A DNA stretch of 9,655 nt from contig JAFCBX010000017.1 of NCBI GenBank assembly GCA_017610505.1, forward strand, positions 1 to 9,655, written 5' to 3'. The DNA comes from Methanosarcinales archaeon. GTDB lineage: Archaea; Nanobdellota; Nanobdellia; Woesearchaeales; CG1-02-33-12. Shown here in pieces: positions 1-6,557 of the stretch (within the stretch, counting starts at the first letter, position 1; every line of letters starts with the position of its first letter). Position numbers and translations under genes: made by a program. The notes under the pieces are model-generated. The model saw only the letters and a program-made list of their open reading frames with translations. It was not told where the DNA came from and searched no databases.

Positions 1-855
1 TTCACAATAGCATGATTTTATGCAAACCTCTTTATATAAATCCTGAAATTCCCATTCTTTGCCTTCATACATTACCTTTCCTTTAACTTCCTGGTTGCAT
101 GCATAATTCATAGAGGAGGGGTATAATATATTACTACAAACAGTAGGGCAATCCTTGCTAAATAGCTCATTTTTGTAAAATCCCTTATGTCCTTCTATTC
201 TTTTTATCTCCTTATTAACATCATCTTTAACCATTCCTGGAACCCTAAATTTAGGATTAAGAAGCTTCTTTGCAACAGAAAGGTATGCAACATTTCTTCT
301 TGACAATTCCTTTAATTCTTTATCATCCAAACTTTTATACTGTTTGATTGATTCATCAATTGTCTTGTCTAAGAATTCATTTAACATTTGGGAAAGCTTA
401 TTTATCTCTATGTTCTTCAGAATCTCATTAAATTCAATATGAAATAAATGCATCACAGAATCAGTTGTAATAAAAATTGGAACCCCTTCTTTATCTTTGC
501 TCCCGTATTTTGTTGCAGTAAGTTTAAGGTAGGCTATTTCAAATCTGTCATCCTCTCCGGGAATTATTACAACTCCATTCTCCAATAACTGCTTTTTTTG
601 TTTCTCATTTAAGTCAACATCAAAATTTTCAACTAAATCCCTTTGATAGTTTTCAGGCAATTCAGTTAGAGGCAAGTTATATTCAGGATGATTATATTGT
701 TGAGGTGTAAAAGAATACAATGGAGGATTATAGCTTAAGCTTGGCTCTTTTATTTTTCCAGAGCTATATTTTGCTATCTTTTCATCTGCACATCCTGAAA
801 TTAAGATTATAGATATTAATACTAATCCCAAAATAAAATTTGTCTTATTAATCAT
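1..855 (-). CDS. DUF3160-like secreted lipoprotein, N-terminal part, cut by window edge
   Basis: The reading frame is open without a stop from the ATG at 855 down to base 1, giving the first 285 residues; the C-terminus lies outside the window. Residues 6-22 form a hydrophobic signal segment ending in the lipobox LISGC, so Cys22 would be the lipidated residue after export. The motifs LLENGVVIIPG (about 90-100) and PIFITTDSVMHLFH (126-139) match the pattern I know from DUF3160, whose members share an 'enGfvvvp...pvFvTtDsvlHlyH' core; its biochemical role is unknown. A Cys-rich stretch follows (C236, C240, C253, C278, C282, C284), suggesting disulfides or a metal site outside the cell. The start is supported by a GGTGAT Shine-Dalgarno motif a few bases upstream and by the signal peptide beginning right after it. 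The gene diverges from the CCA-adding enzyme. Family assignment is by motif memory, so moderate; lipoprotein status is firmer. Confidence 0.78.
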   Translation of the reverse strand, partial: MINKTNFILGLVLISIILISGCADEKIAKYSSGKIKEPSLSYNPPLYSFTPQQYNHPEYNLPLTELPENYQRDLVENFDVDLNEKQKKQLLENGVVIIPGEDDRFEIAYLKLTATKYGSKDKEGVPIFITTDSVMHLFHIEFNEILKNIEINKLSQMLNEFLDKTIDESIKQYKSLDDKELKELSRRNVAYLSVAKKLLNPKFRVPGMVKDDVNKEIKRIEGHKGFYKNELFSKDCPTVCSNILYPSSMNYACNQEVKGKVMYEGKEWEFQDLYKEVCIKSCYCE

Positions 856-890
856 ATTATCACCTTAAACTGAATTTATTATCACTTAAA
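855..890 (-). repeat. Short direct repeat in the 5' region of the DUF3160-like gene
   Basis: On the plus strand TATTATCACCTTAAA (855-869) is followed by TATTATCACTTAAA (877-890). The copies are identical except for one extra C and start 22 bases apart, about two helical turns. The start-proximal copy contains the Shine-Dalgarno motif; the other spans the predicted transcription start. It could be a regulator or RNA-binding site, or a local duplication in AT-rich DNA. Confidence 0.4.
859..864 (-). promoter_or_regulatory. Shine-Dalgarno motif of the DUF3160-like gene
   Basis: On the minus strand the sequence before the ATG at 855 reads AAGGTGATAATATG. GGTGAT is complementary to the usual archaeal 16S rRNA 3' end and sits three bases from the start codon, slightly close but usable. 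It fixes the start codon. Confidence 0.65.
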
Positions 891-900
891 ATATTGTTCT

Positions 901-909
901 ATTTAAATA
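901..909 (-). promoter_or_regulatory. Probable TATA box of the DUF3160-like gene
   Basis: The minus strand carries TATTTAAAT here, centred about 50 nt before the ATG at 855. Archaeal transcription usually starts 25-27 nt downstream of the box centre. That would give a leader of roughly 24 nt, long enough to hold the GGTGAT Shine-Dalgarno motif. The box is nearly palindromic, so the motif alone does not fix its direction. Confidence 0.5.
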
Positions 910-978
910 TTCCTGTTTGTTTCGGCTGCAACCGTATTAGTTATACAATTAAATATTTACAGGATTTATTCAATAAAA

Positions 979-993
979 CCTTCTATAAGAAGG
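979..993. repeat. Perfect short inverted repeat in the divergent intergenic region
   Basis: CCTTCTATAAGAAGG has two perfect 6-base arms (CCTTCT / AGAAGG) around a 3-base centre. It lies 64-78 bases before the CCA-adding enzyme start, upstream of that gene's TATA box, and about 70 bases upstream of the opposite TATA box. Position and symmetry suit a dimeric regulator's operator, but an isolated 15-base palindrome can occur by chance. The rest of the 856-1056 gap shows only the two promoters and the short direct repeat. Confidence 0.35.
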
Positions 994-1026
994 AAATTAA
1001 CTCAACTTTATTCTAAAAACATAAAA

Positions 1027-1034
1027 CTTTTATA
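1027..1034 (+). promoter_or_regulatory. TATA box for a leaderless cca transcript
   Basis: CTTTTATA preceded by A-rich bases (ATAAAA, BRE-like) is centred about 26 nt before the ATG at 1057. This puts the expected transcription start at or next to the start codon. No Shine-Dalgarno motif is visible in AGCTTTAAAATAAAGT just upstream, which agrees with a leaderless mRNA. Confidence 0.6.
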
Positions 1035-1056
1035 CAGAACAGCTTTAAAATAAAGT

Positions 1057-2301
1057 ATGGAGCTTTTAAAACAGGTTATTGGTGAGTTAAGGCCAAAAAA
1101 AGATGTAGTTAATAAATGTATTATTGTTTTGGATAGTATAAACTCTGAAATCAAAAAAAAGAAAATTAAGGCAATGGCTGTTCTTGGTGGCTCTATAGCA
1201 AAGGGAACTTTCCTGAAAGATGATTATGACTGTGATATCTTTGTTAAGTTTAATTTAAGTTACAAAAAAAAAGATATATCTAATTTATTAGAAAAAATTC
1301 TTAAGACCTTTCCAAGAGTCAATAGGATTCACGGCTCAAGGGATTATTTTAATTTCAAATCAAATGGAATAAACTTTGAGATTGTTCCTGTTCTGAATAT
1401 AAAAAAAGCAGAACAAGAAATCAATATAACAGACTGCTCGCCATTGCATGTCAAATGGGTTAAGGATAACCTAGATAAAAATCCAAAATTATCAGATGAG
1501 ATAAGATTAACAAAGGCATTTTGCAAAGCATGCAATGTTTATGGAGCAGAATCATACCTAAGGGGATTTTCCGGCCATGTTCTGGATATATTAACAATCT
1601 ATTACAATGGGTTTATACCATTATTGGAAAATGCTGTTAAATGGAAAGAAAAAGAAGTTATTGATTTCAATAATTACCACAAGGGCAGTGCTTTGGAAAG
1701 ACTAAATAAATCAAAACTAAGCTCTCTTATAGTTATTGATCCAATACAACCAGAAAGAAATGCTGCTGCTGTTTTAAGCAAGGAAAATTTTCTTTTGTTT
1801 AAGAAATCTGCCAATAATTTTTTGAAAAAACCATCAAAAAAGTTTTTTGAGAAAAAAGAGATTACTATTAAGGAACTTAAAGAGAAGTCAAAGGGCAAAA
1901 ACCTTATTTTGCTTGATATTAAGGCATTTGACGGAAAAGAAGATGTTGTTGGCTCTAAACTATTGAAAGCCCTTAACTATATAAATAAAAACCTTGTTTC
2001 AAATGACTTTACTATTTATAAAAAAGGCTGGAAATGGGATAAAAAAGAAAAGGCCTTGTTCTGGTTCATACTCGAAGATGAAATTTTGTCTGAATATTTT
2101 AAGAGGCTTGGGCCACCAATAAAAAACAAGGAGAATGTTAAGGCATTTATGAAGAAGCACAAAAAAACATTTATCCAAGGCAAAAGAATCTGCGCAAAAG
2201 TAAAAAGAAGTTTTAGGAAGCCAGAAGAACTGATAAAAACCCTGAAAAAGGGCAAATACCTTAAGGAAAGGACAAAGAAAATCGAAATGTTTATATACTA
2301 G
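1057..2301 (+). CDS. cca: CCA tRNA nucleotidyltransferase, archaeal class I
   Basis: Adds or repairs the 3'-terminal CCA of tRNAs from CTP and ATP without a nucleic-acid template, in the cytoplasm. The 414-residue length is close to the usual 430-460. The nucleotidyltransferase signature is GGSIAKGT (44-51) followed by DYDCDIF, giving metal-binding D58 and D60. E108 in FEIVPVL is the likely third carboxylate. Further class I hallmarks are the RGFSGHVLDIL segment (about 169-179), the IDPIQPERNAAAVLS segment (about 225-240) and the KKPSKKFF motif that follows it. The C-terminal third is Lys-rich, as expected for the tRNA-binding body and tail domains. The ATG lies one TATA-to-start distance from its promoter, and nothing longer is needed to complete the fold. 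It diverges from the lipoprotein gene on its left; the pilin-like gene downstream has its own promoter elements. Identification is secure; only the exact class members compared are from memory. Confidence 0.96.
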   Translation: MELLKQVIGELRPKKDVVNKCIIVLDSINSEIKKKKIKAMAVLGGSIAKGTFLKDDYDCDIFVKFNLSYKKKDISNLLEKILKTFPRVNRIHGSRDYFNFKSNGINFEIVPVLNIKKAEQEINITDCSPLHVKWVKDNLDKNPKLSDEIRLTKAFCKACNVYGAESYLRGFSGHVLDILTIYYNGFIPLLENAVKWKEKEVIDFNNYHKGSALERLNKSKLSSLIVIDPIQPERNAAAVLSKENFLLFKKSANNFLKKPSKKFFEKKEITIKELKEKSKGKNLILLDIKAFDGKEDVVGSKLLKALNYINKNLVSNDFTIYKKGWKWDKKEKALFWFILEDEILSEYFKRLGPPIKNKENVKAFMKKHKKTFIQGKRICAKVKRSFRKPEELIKTLKKGKYLKERTKKIEMFIY

Positions 2302-2320
2302 CTTCTTAATAAATTATATA
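2290..2320 (+). promoter_or_regulatory. Tandem TATA-like boxes before the pilin-like gene
   Basis: TTTATATA at 2290-2297 lies inside the last codons of cca, and TTATATA lies at 2314-2320. The second is centred about 27 nt before the ATG at 2344 and predicts a leaderless transcript. The first would start about 25 nt earlier and yield a short leader containing AAAAGGT, a weak Shine-Dalgarno match. Both could be used; AT richness lowers certainty. Confidence 0.5.
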
Positions 2321-2343
2321 CTAATATACAAAAAGGTATAAGC

Positions 2344-2838
2344 ATGAAAAAAGCACAGATTCAGGGCCAGGTGTTTATCTATATTCTAACACTAATAATC
2401 GCAGGGGCTGTATTGCTTTATGGTTATAACGCAATAGTTAGCATTAAGGAAAGAGCAGAACAGGTTGAGCTTGTAAATTTTAAAACAAAACTAAAATCAG
2501 ATTTTGAAACAATAAGCTCTGATTATGGCTCTGTCAAGACAAAGACATACAGTATTCCGTCAAAAGTAAAGGAAATATGCTTTTATCAGTATGTAGATAT
2601 TGAAGTTGGTTACTCTGGTGAGAATATTAACATTAATAACCACTTAATTATAGATTCTATAACTGGTGGTACAGGTAATAATGTTTTTCTTGTTATTGGG
2701 GATACAATTGACCCAATGGAACTTGCAACAATTAAGCTTAGTGATGGTCAGATACTCTGCATCCCAATAAGTGGTAATAGGTTTAAGTTAAGGCTTGAGG
2801 GTTTTGGTGATAAGGTTTTAGTTGAGAGGGCATCATAA
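2344..2838 (+). CDS. Type IV pilin-like / archaellin-like surface protein
   Basis: A 164-residue exported protein of unknown exact role. The N-terminus MKKAQIQGQVF has a short basic leader (K2, K3, A4) followed by Q5 and then a long hydrophobic segment (about 10-31). This is the layout of archaeal class III signal peptides cut by a prepilin-type peptidase, probably after A4. The expected +5 Glu of many pilins is absent (Q9). The hydrophobic helix would then polymerise or anchor the protein. The remainder looks beta-rich and soluble, with two cysteines (C79 in KEICFYQ, C139 in ILCIPIS) that could form a disulfide. A GGT before the start is a weak ribosome binding site. The large lipoprotein gene follows 33 nt later on the same strand, suggesting co-expression of surface proteins. 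It is either a minor pilin or a stand-alone membrane-anchored protein; the sequence does not decide. Confidence 0.7.
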   Translation: MKKAQIQGQVFIYILTLIIAGAVLLYGYNAIVSIKERAEQVELVNFKTKLKSDFETISSDYGSVKTKTYSIPSKVKEICFYQYVDIEVGYSGENININNHLIIDSITGGTGNNVFLVIGDTIDPMELATIKLSDGQILCIPISGNRFKLRLEGFGDKVLVERAS

Positions 2839-2871
2839 AATAATTAGGAGATATTAAGATTTACTAAATAA

Positions 2872-5800
2872 ATGGCAGATAATAAAACAACTAAAAAATT
2901 ATTTTTGATAATTTTGATTAGCTTCAGCCTCTTTATTCTAATAAGTGGCTGCAACAAACAAAAAACTCATTTTGAATGCAGTGATGGAAGCTGCATAAAA
3001 GTGGATGGTGCTGGGACTAATGAATGCACCGAGGATAGTGATTGTTATCACAAGGAATGCAGCAATGGGGATTGTGTAAAAGTAAATGAAAGGGGGGATG
3101 ACAGCTGTATTAATGATGATGATTGTAAATTATGTATAGAAGAAGGAGAGGAAGGTTCTATTTTTAATGAGGATGTTTGCTGTGAAGGATTAGAGAAAAT
3201 AAGTAATTCCTGGCTTGATAATGGAGAGTGTATGATGTATAAAGATGGCAGTTTTATATGTGCTAAATGTGGCAATGGAGAGTGTGGAAAAGGAGAGAAT
3301 GAATGCAACTGCCCTGAGGATTGTACAATTGAATCCAAATGTGAAGAACTTAATTCTATACTTACAGAAGCATATGTTGAAACAGAATCAGCTAAAGGAC
3401 AGGAAGAGATTGAGATAACACCTATTGCCTCTGACAGAGTTAAGGTAAGTATTCAAACAAAGACAGGCGGGGACTTGGACTTTTATGCATTTTATTCTGT
3501 GGATGATGGGCCAGAGATTGATTTGGGACAAAGTAATGATAAAAGGCTTATTACAGATTCTGGGCTTAGCATATCTAAAGATCATCAATTTATTGTAAGC
3601 TCTGGTGGTTACTCACACCTCCTTGAAGTAATTAATTTTGACGAATCAAACCAAGAGGTGGTATTCAAGAACTTAGGATTAGGAACAACATTTAAGGCAA
3701 AAGCGTATAATAATCTCTTAAATAACGGAACCTTTGATCTGGATGGCTACAAATATAGGTTTACTGCATTGTATGACAGTCAATTTATTGAGATGAACAG
3801 CCTTGGGACAGACAACGACTTTTACAGCGATATGATAAAGGATAAATTAAATGAAGGAGATTCCAAAAGCTATGATATTGCAGGCAAAAACTATGATGTT
3901 GAAATACTTATTGTAGCAGATCTAGCTTCACCAATGGTAAAGTTAAAGATTAATGGTGAAAATACAGATAGTTTGCAAAAAAATCACAGGTTTAAGCTTA
4001 GTGACGGGTCTATCATTGGGATTTATGATATAACCCTTGATAATGAAGAAGCAAATGGTATGGACACTGTAGAATTCTACATAAGTTGCGGAAACGGGAT
4101 TGAAGACAAGGGGACAATCTTATGGACAAACCTCGGCGCAGGAATAAGAATATCAAATCCTGATGTTTATTCTGGCCTTATCGAGTTTTTTGAGGATGAA
4201 AAAATACTGACTGAGCATGATAACCCTGCAAATCATGTTAATATAACTATTGCAGATGGGGGAAAAGAGTTGATGCAGAAGATAACAGCAAACATGCCTG
4301 TTTCAGATGATGAAGATTTTGAGATGGCAGAAATAGAAGAAGAACAAAATACCTATGAGGGAATAACTAAGAAAGGAAGCAAGGTTGTCTATAAAAAATT
4401 ACCTGAAAGCCAGCAAGGCTCAGTTACAATAAATATTAGCCAGGATGAATTAGTAAGTTATACATCATGCGGAGATGCAAAATATGATAAGCGGACAGAT
4501 TTCAATAATGATAGACAGATAGACCCTGAAGATAAGGCTATATTCACAGAGAATGATGGCAATGAGGAATGGTGCACTGAACAGCTGGAAAAAACATTTG
4601 ACCCATGCGAGTCAATTAACGAACTTCCTGTTTTTGAGGATTATCCCTTATTTTTAATTAAGGATAATCAATTAGATGCAATTATTGTTCTTGGTGATAA
4701 TGCACCCACAGAAGATGCAATTGCTATTGCAGATATTGCACTTGGTTTGAGCTATATTCCAGATGGAGAAAATATCATAAATATTGATGTAGGATCACCA
4801 ATACTAGCCTCCGAGGTTAGTGACCCAGAAGCACAAAATATGATTCTGGTTGGAAGACCAATAAAATATGCTGGAGCTGAATCAAATCCATTAATAGATA
4901 ATTTTGAACTTCCTGATATTAGTTCAGGTCAATCACTTTTGAAAATAGCAACAAATGGGGATTATTATGCAGTTATTGTTACAGGAAAAGACAAGTCAGG
5001 GCCAATGGAAGGTGCAAAGTATTTGAAAGATTATGATGAACATTCACACATATTAAAGGGAAGGGAAATTCTAATAGGAGATAGGCTATGCACAGATTCT
5101 GATGGCGGCAAGAATTACTCTGTTAGGGGAAAAATAACAGGTGAACTTGTAGCTGGTCCAGGTTCACCATCTTCTGATATGTGTATTGATGATATTTGGT
5201 TGATGGAATTATTCTGCAATGATGAAGCTAAAGGTGAACCTATAGGGTATGAATGCCCAAATGGCTGCAGTGATGGAGCCTGCATCAAGGGAGAGACAGA
5301 AATAATAAGAATCAATGGAGAGTATACTGCCCTAAATGAGAACTTTCCTGATGATGTTTATTCATCAATTGTTTATTTCTATACAGGAAGTTTACCAAAC
5401 AAAAAGAGGGTTAGGACCCTGCTTAACTTTGATTTAACTGGTCTTGAAGGCAAGGAAATAAAAAAAGTGAAATTAGTAATAAAAAAAGTAAATTTAACAG
5501 AACAGGATGAAGCTAATGCAGGGCAACTAATAGACCTTCATAAAGTTACAAGCCCCTGGAAAAGTGAAACCGCAAGCTGGAATAATCAACCTAAGTTTGA
5601 TACAATAATAATTGATTCACAGGAAGTAACTTATAATGGGGGATATACATTTACTATAACCCCAATTATGCAATTCCTTATAGAGCATGAAGCAGGTATT
5701 TTATTAAAAGCAGAGGATGAAGAAACAAAAAACTTAAAGAAATTTGATGAAGCATACTTAAATATTTGGTACACTGAAGAAGAAGAAACAGAAAGCTGTG

Positions 5801-5904
5801 CAGAAATGGGTGGCAATTGCAGGTATATCAGCGGATGCAGGAATGATGAAACAGAGACAGATTATGAATGCCCTTTCTGGAGTAAATGCTGTATGCCTGA
5901 CTAA
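2872..5904 (+). CDS. Large multidomain surface lipoprotein (Cys-rich, S-layer-type, EF-hand, DNRLRE/CBM96-like)
   Basis: 1010 residues, exported. The signal segment (10-26) ends in LISGC, so C27 is the likely lipid-anchored Cys. Next come two Cys-rich repeats (about 33-60 and 61-89), each C-S-(D/N)-G-x-C then C-x-x-D-x-D-C, and a CGNGECGKGENECNCPEDC motif (133-151). The middle contains an S-layer-type beta segment (INGENTDSL... KLSDGSIIGIYD, about 359-390). A calcium-loop motif DFNNDRQIDPED (543-554) has D543, N545, D547, D551 and D554 in EF-hand/dockerin spacing. Residues about 590-735 resemble archaeal S-layer Rossmann-like modules (DYPLFLI, DAIIVLGDNAPTEDAIAIAD, ILVGRP). Residues about 831-967 match DNRLRE/CBM96-like domains (RTLLNFDL at 848-855, WNNQP at 903-907). 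The last 35 residues hold a second Cys cluster. An in-frame TAA directly precedes the ATG, fixing the start, but the only AGGAG is 21 nt away. A role in envelope structure or adhesion is inferred. Confidence 0.82.
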   Translation: MADNKTTKKLFLIILISFSLFILISGCNKQKTHFECSDGSCIKVDGAGTNECTEDSDCYHKECSNGDCVKVNERGDDSCINDDDCKLCIEEGEEGSIFNEDVCCEGLEKISNSWLDNGECMMYKDGSFICAKCGNGECGKGENECNCPEDCTIESKCEELNSILTEAYVETESAKGQEEIEITPIASDRVKVSIQTKTGGDLDFYAFYSVDDGPEIDLGQSNDKRLITDSGLSISKDHQFIVSSGGYSHLLEVINFDESNQEVVFKNLGLGTTFKAKAYNNLLNNGTFDLDGYKYRFTALYDSQFIEMNSLGTDNDFYSDMIKDKLNEGDSKSYDIAGKNYDVEILIVADLASPMVKLKINGENTDSLQKNHRFKLSDGSIIGIYDITLDNEEANGMDTVEFYISCGNGIEDKGTILWTNLGAGIRISNPDVYSGLIEFFEDEKILTEHDNPANHVNITIADGGKELMQKITANMPVSDDEDFEMAEIEEEQNTYEGITKKGSKVVYKKLPESQQGSVTINISQDELVSYTSCGDAKYDKRTDFNNDRQIDPEDKAIFTENDGNEEWCTEQLEKTFDPCESINELPVFEDYPLFLIKDNQLDAIIVLGDNAPTEDAIAIADIALGLSYIPDGENIINIDVGSPILASEVSDPEAQNMILVGRPIKYAGAESNPLIDNFELPDISSGQSLLKIATNGDYYAVIVTGKDKSGPMEGAKYLKDYDEHSHILKGREILIGDRLCTDSDGGKNYSVRGKITGELVAGPGSPSSDMCIDDIWLMELFCNDEAKGEPIGYECPNGCSDGACIKGETEIIRINGEYTALNENFPDDVYSSIVYFYTGSLPNKKRVRTLLNFDLTGLEGKEIKKVKLVIKKVNLTEQDEANAGQLIDLHKVTSPWKSETASWNNQPKFDTIIIDSQEVTYNGGYTFTITPIMQFLIEHEAGILLKAEDEETKNLKKFDEAYLNIWYTEEEETESCAEMGGNCRYISGCRNDETETDYECPFWSKCCMPD

Positions 5905-5928
5905 CTAAAGAAAGACCTATTGAAAACC

Positions 5929-5936
5929 TTTATATA
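5929..5936 (+). promoter_or_regulatory. Consensus TATA box for the membrane operon
   Basis: TTTATATA preceded by GAAAACC (BRE-like) is centred about 26 nt before the ATG at 5959, predicting a leaderless transcript. It lies between the lipoprotein stop at 5904 and the operon. No Shine-Dalgarno motif is present before the ATG. Confidence 0.72.
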
Positions 5937-5940
5937 CATC

Positions 5941-5958
5941 TTTTATTTTTTTTAATTT
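5941..5958 (+). terminator. T-rich tract, candidate archaeal terminator for the lipoprotein transcript
   Basis: TTTTATTTTTTTTAATTT follows the lipoprotein stop codon by about 36 bases and contains a run of eight T. Archaeal RNA polymerase terminates at T-rich stretches without a strict hairpin need. The tract also lies between the operon TATA box and its start codon, so it could end upstream transcription just before the next transcript begins. Confidence 0.4.
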
Positions 5959-6420
5959 ATGGTTAATAATCTATTGTATTTGATATTCATAACACTACTG
6001 CCTTTTCTTGAGCTAAGGGCAAGCATACCATATGGAATTAATGTCCTTAGGATGCCCTGGCTTAGTGTTTTTATAGTCTGCGTCATAGCAAACATAATTC
6101 TAGGGATTTTAATTTATTTCCTGCTTGACAATTTTGTTCATTTTTTCTTAAGGTACAAGATATTCTCTAAGCCATACAATCATATTGTTGTGAGGACACA
6201 GAAAAACATACAAAAATATGTTGATAAATATGGCGAGTTAGGAGTTGCATTATTTATAGGTGTTCCCTTGCCTGGCTCTGGTGTTTATTCAGGCGCACTT
6301 GGAGCTTATGTAATCGGCCTCAAGTTCAAGAAATTTATAATAGCAGACATAATCGGTGTCTTAATAGCAGGCACAATAGTAACAATAATCAGCACAGGTG
6401 TTTTACAATTAATAGCATAA
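5959..6420 (+). CDS. Putative small multidrug-export family membrane protein (COG2426/PF06695)
   Basis: A 153-residue integral membrane protein with about four hydrophobic segments. The N-terminal LPFLELRASIPYG (14-26) and the later VPLPGSGVYSGALGAYVIGL (102-121) are the two conserved blocks of the family annotated as small multi-drug export proteins. The functional name rests on old annotation, and the true substrate is unknown; the helix-loop pattern with Pro/Gly-rich re-entrant motifs is also reminiscent of DedA-like membrane proteins. It is first in a same-strand operon, and the PAP2 frame overlaps its last codons. The adjoining polyprenyl-phosphate enzymes make a lipid-related role worth considering, but this is inference. 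The start sits directly downstream of a consensus TATA box and the length matches the family. Confidence 0.85.
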   Translation: MVNNLLYLIFITLLPFLELRASIPYGINVLRMPWLSVFIVCVIANIILGILIYFLLDNFVHFFLRYKIFSKPYNHIVVRTQKNIQKYVDKYGELGVALFIGVPLPGSGVYSGALGAYVIGLKFKKFIIADIIGVLIAGTIVTIISTGVLQLIA

Positions 6421-6557
6421 AAAAATATTATTGGGCAATAATAGCATTTATTCTGTCACTAAGTTTTTTAGCTGATAATATAATCTTAAAAATAACTCCT
6501 TTAATTAAGAATCCTATTTTTGATTACATTTCATATTTACTTGCAGATTTCAGCTCT
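6408..6557 (+). other. Probable in-frame N-terminal extension of the PAP2 gene with a non-canonical start (ATT 6408 or ATA 6417)
   Basis: Reading upstream from 6558 in the PAP2 frame there is no stop back into the previous gene. The codons specify a basic start, a helix (YYWAIIAFILSLSFL) and the segment NPIFDYISYLLADFSSM, which resembles the conserved 'D-x-I-F-x-x-I-T-Y-L-G-D' region before the second helix of PAP2 proteins. No ATG, GTG or TTG occurs in this stretch. ATT at 6408 has AGGTG at 6396-6400, seven bases upstream, which is good Shine-Dalgarno spacing. ATA at 6417 forms an ATAA overlap with the TAA of the preceding gene. Either gives 187-190 residues, a normal size for small PAP2 proteins. 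The ATG at 6558 has no visible ribosome binding site. Confidence 0.6.

Noticed and set aside
856..1056. Possible small RNA or tRNA gene in the intergenic gap
   Set aside because: I see no cloverleaf, no GC-rich stem suited to an AT-rich archaeon, and no C/D box pair. The gap is explained by two promoters and short repeats.
2968..3140. Tandem DNA repeat in the lipoprotein gene
   Set aside because: The repetition is at protein level (Cys spacing) with diverged codons, so it is a domain repeat and not a recent DNA duplication or CRISPR-like array.
3048..3338. 96-codon minus-strand open frame inside the large lipoprotein gene, Ser/Pro-rich
   Set aside because: It is antisense to the Cys-rich repeat region, whose motifs are clear on the plus strand. 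The low-complexity Ser/Pro composition is the mirror of Gly/Glu/Asp codons, and it has no promoter or ribosome binding site.
6390..6430. Programmed -1 frameshift joining the export-family protein to PAP2
   Set aside because: The PAP2 frame is -1 relative to the upstream gene, but the slippery A-run lies after the TAA stop, and no X XXY YYZ heptamer precedes the stop. The upstream protein already has its normal family length, so a fusion is unnecessary.
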